A DNA stretch of 64,000 bases from Aphelocoma coerulescens (lineage: Eukaryota; Chordata; Aves; Passeriformes; Corvidae). The notes under the pieces are model-generated. The model saw nothing but the letters and a program-made list of their open reading frames with translations, ran no database searches and was not told the DNA's origin. This document shows positions 61,701 to 64,000 of the stretch, piece by piece. A program made the translations under genes and the position numbers. Position 1 is the stretch's first letter. Each line of letters opens with the position of its first letter. The stretch covers positions 56,610,345 to 56,674,344 of the forward strand of contig NC_091015.1 of assembly GCF_041296385.1 (NCBI RefSeq), read 5' to 3'.

Positions 61701-64000
61701 GTTTCTGCATTACTCACCCAATGCAAATCCCTCAGCAATTGTAGGAAACACAGGCTGTGCCTTTACATTCTACACTGTGTCTACATTCACACACTTCTCC
61801 CTTCACTTCTGTTTGTGTGCAAATGATGATAGTCTCTGACACAGGACACTACGCATTTTATAGAGTGAACATACTCATTCCATGGGAAAGATGCCAAAAT
61901 ATGATGGCTCCAAGGTATATGGGGGAGTAACAAAGGCTTATGTTCCAATGTCCATATGCGTAAAAAAAGCATGTTCCTTTAAATGCCGCCAGTTTTCTTC
62001 CAAGTCTGCCTTTGGGGCACCCCAGTGCCATTCTGACTGCTGGACAAGCACTGACTCCCAGAGTTCATCTGTTGCTGCTCTACAGAGAAGTATTGCAGAC
62101 CCAATGTGTTTTCCTACGGTGGCCAGAGAGCAGTGCTCCTGACTTTGCATTTGGGAAGAGGCTGTACAGGACAGCCGTAAGCTCTATATCACCTTTCCTG
62201 CATATGATGTACATGCTGCATTGATTCCTTTGCCATTAAGTGTGATAATGGGCATCCTTTTCTGTCTGTGTCACTACTAAATGTAGACCATGATGAAGAT
62301 AACACCCATTGGGTCTGCTGTGCATCAGTTGTCAGGTAACAAGTGAAAGAACCTGGCCTGTATTGATTTATGCTGGCTTTTGATTTAAGAAAAGATTGTA
62401 TTTTGTTCACTTCCTTTTGTTCCCTTGAAACATAAGATTAACATGATACAGTAGAAGGGCATTTGCTGCTGCCAATAGTGAGCTCTAACAATCAAACAAA
62501 ACAGCCAGTTTCACTTAAGTGATCTTGATCCTTGAATATTAGCAAAGCAGCTGATTAAATACTATGTGTAATATATGAACATGATACAAAATACGTTGAA
62601 GAGTAATAGCCAGACACCAGACTAATAATAATAAATTATTGTTGTTGTTCTTATTATTATGCCTTGTCAAGCTCTCCTACAAAACATCAGATGAAGTTAA
62701 ATAATAACTGAAGTCAAGTTTAACAATGGAGCCCATGGGACTATCTTACAAGTGTTCTGAGCACAGAATACTCACAAGTTCATGGTCTGTTGTTGCAGCT
62801 TAGCATTTTCTGAACAATGACAAGCAATTATCATTGATGGAATGCTCCCTCTTAAAAGTACTTCTTATAAGAAGATGTGAGAGCAATCTGAAGTGGACTG
62901 TGATTTCATTGGAACTGAGGGTTAGATTAGTCTATACTTTATAAATCATCTGGAGAACCACTAGATTTGTAACCATTTTCCCCCTGGTTATGAATTCATG
63001 GACAATTTTGCCCATCCCATCTGTCAGCATTGCTCAACTTCACAACAGTTAATCAGATTCATATTCTCCTAAAATAATTGTGTGTGCTTCTGCTATGTTT
63101 AAAATAAAGGGAACTAATGTTTTTGTTTCCTGAAGGGGCAAGTGTGTCTGCTCAGCTAAGAGCCTGAGGTAAAGAGATAAAAGTTCTCCCAGGAGGCCTT
63201 TCAAAGGACCTAGGAACCTGTGGGAACTATTTAGGTTATAAATGCTTCATTCAGGTTAATGAAGCAATGGGAAGGTGTATAAGGTTTAGGTGTCAAGCAA
63301 GTGCCTAAATTAAGCATACTGCATGTAACTGTTTTACAACCCCTACAATTTTCACAGCGTGAGTTAGCATTACATTCAAACTTGCAAGGTAGCATTGAAT
63401 CAGGAAAAATGGACTCCAATCCTGTTGTTGTTTAAGATACAGTTAGACAATGAGGTAAACTGCCTTTGCTGAATAAGTACTTTCAACTTTTTCTTGGCAT
63501 AGCAAATGAAAAGAGATGTTTTTCACATTCATACTGGAAAACAAACAGCAGTTTTAGGGAATTTGCCTTCCCTATCTAGTTAGGATAGTTGTTGGATCAC
63601 AAAAAACAACCTCTATAAAGAAAAGGAGATGAAATTAAGCACGAACCAGCTAATTTTTGTAAACATACCAGATTTTAAAATGCAGTGTACTTGCAATTGT
63701 TTCATCTCATTTTAGCTGCAGACTCAAGTAAATATTTGAGGTAGTATCACTAGACAAAAAGTGCAAATCAGTACTCAGATCTTTTCCTTGCAAAATGTCT
63801 CCAAAAAATACATAATATTGCAAACATAATTGCAGAGTGTGGCCAAACAAACAATTTACATAACAATTCATGGTTTTATTTTCAAAAACTCCTTTTATTT
63901 CACCACTGAGCTTGATTAGCCCAAGGGAAAGGAAAAAGAAAACAACCACAAGCAGAACATGCCCCTTTACCGATACTTCCTCACAGCTGTGAATTGTGCT
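55784..64000. other. Intronic sequence, no gene recognised
   Basis: AT-rich host intron to the end of the window. Simple repeats include poly-T at 59424-59440, poly-A at about 59484-59496 and an ATA-rich inverted repeat at about 62620-62662. No ELMO1 exon, mobile element or RNA gene recognised. Confidence 0.45.
62620..62662. repeat. AT-rich inverted repeat
   Basis: TAATAATAATAA and TTATTATTATG-type arms flank a GTTGTTGTT core, so the region can fold into a hairpin with about 10 bp of A-T stem. Probably a diverged trinucleotide repeat. Confidence 0.6.

Overview
The window looks like vertebrate, specifically avian, genomic DNA. It is AT-rich non-coding sequence with truncated CR1 LINEs of the bird type, one CpG island, microsatellites, and no bacterial-style gene density. 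One host coding exon is recognisable: minus strand, 31936-32072, 45 complete codons that match the part of ELMO1 (engulfment and cell motility 1) ending in EDFNK. I therefore read the whole window as intronic sequence of an avian ELMO1 gene transcribed right to left. The identification rests on recalled family sequence, not on a search.

Layout in + coordinates. 1-9271: intron sequence with no recognised gene. 9290-9860: CpG island with CCAAT and GC boxes and a good minus-strand splice donor at 9271/9272. It lies downstream of the coding exon in gene order, so it is a candidate internal promoter for a short C-terminal ELMO1 isoform. 10136-10508 and 20245-20525: CR1 fragments. 21.7-22.4 kb: two short tandem duplications. 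31.3-31.5 kb: GT-rich low-complexity tract. 31936-32072: ELMO1 exon, apparently with a GC rather than GT donor. 35506-42478: a complete endogenous retrovirus on the + strand, antisense to ELMO1, about 3.4 kb upstream of that exon. 45.85 kb and 55.3-55.8 kb: further CR1 pieces. About 51028-51270: a long CTCTC pentanucleotide array. The remainder to 64000 is intron without recognised genes.

The retrovirus is the most notable feature. It is 6973 bp long, flanked by a 6-bp target duplication (AACATG). Its two 468-bp LTRs show no difference when read side by side, and it has a Lys-type primer binding site and a polypurine tract. It holds an open gag (646 codons) and one long open frame carrying a degenerate dUTPase-like segment, protease, reverse transcriptase, RNase H and integrase, all with their catalytic residues. 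There is no env: only 250 bp separate the pol stop from the 3' LTR. Gag and pro-pol are joined by a predicted -1 frameshift signal, GGGAAAC directly before the gag stop followed by a perfect H-type pseudoknot. The element is best described as a very young, env-less, betaretrovirus-like (class II) ERV with an intracellular lifestyle.
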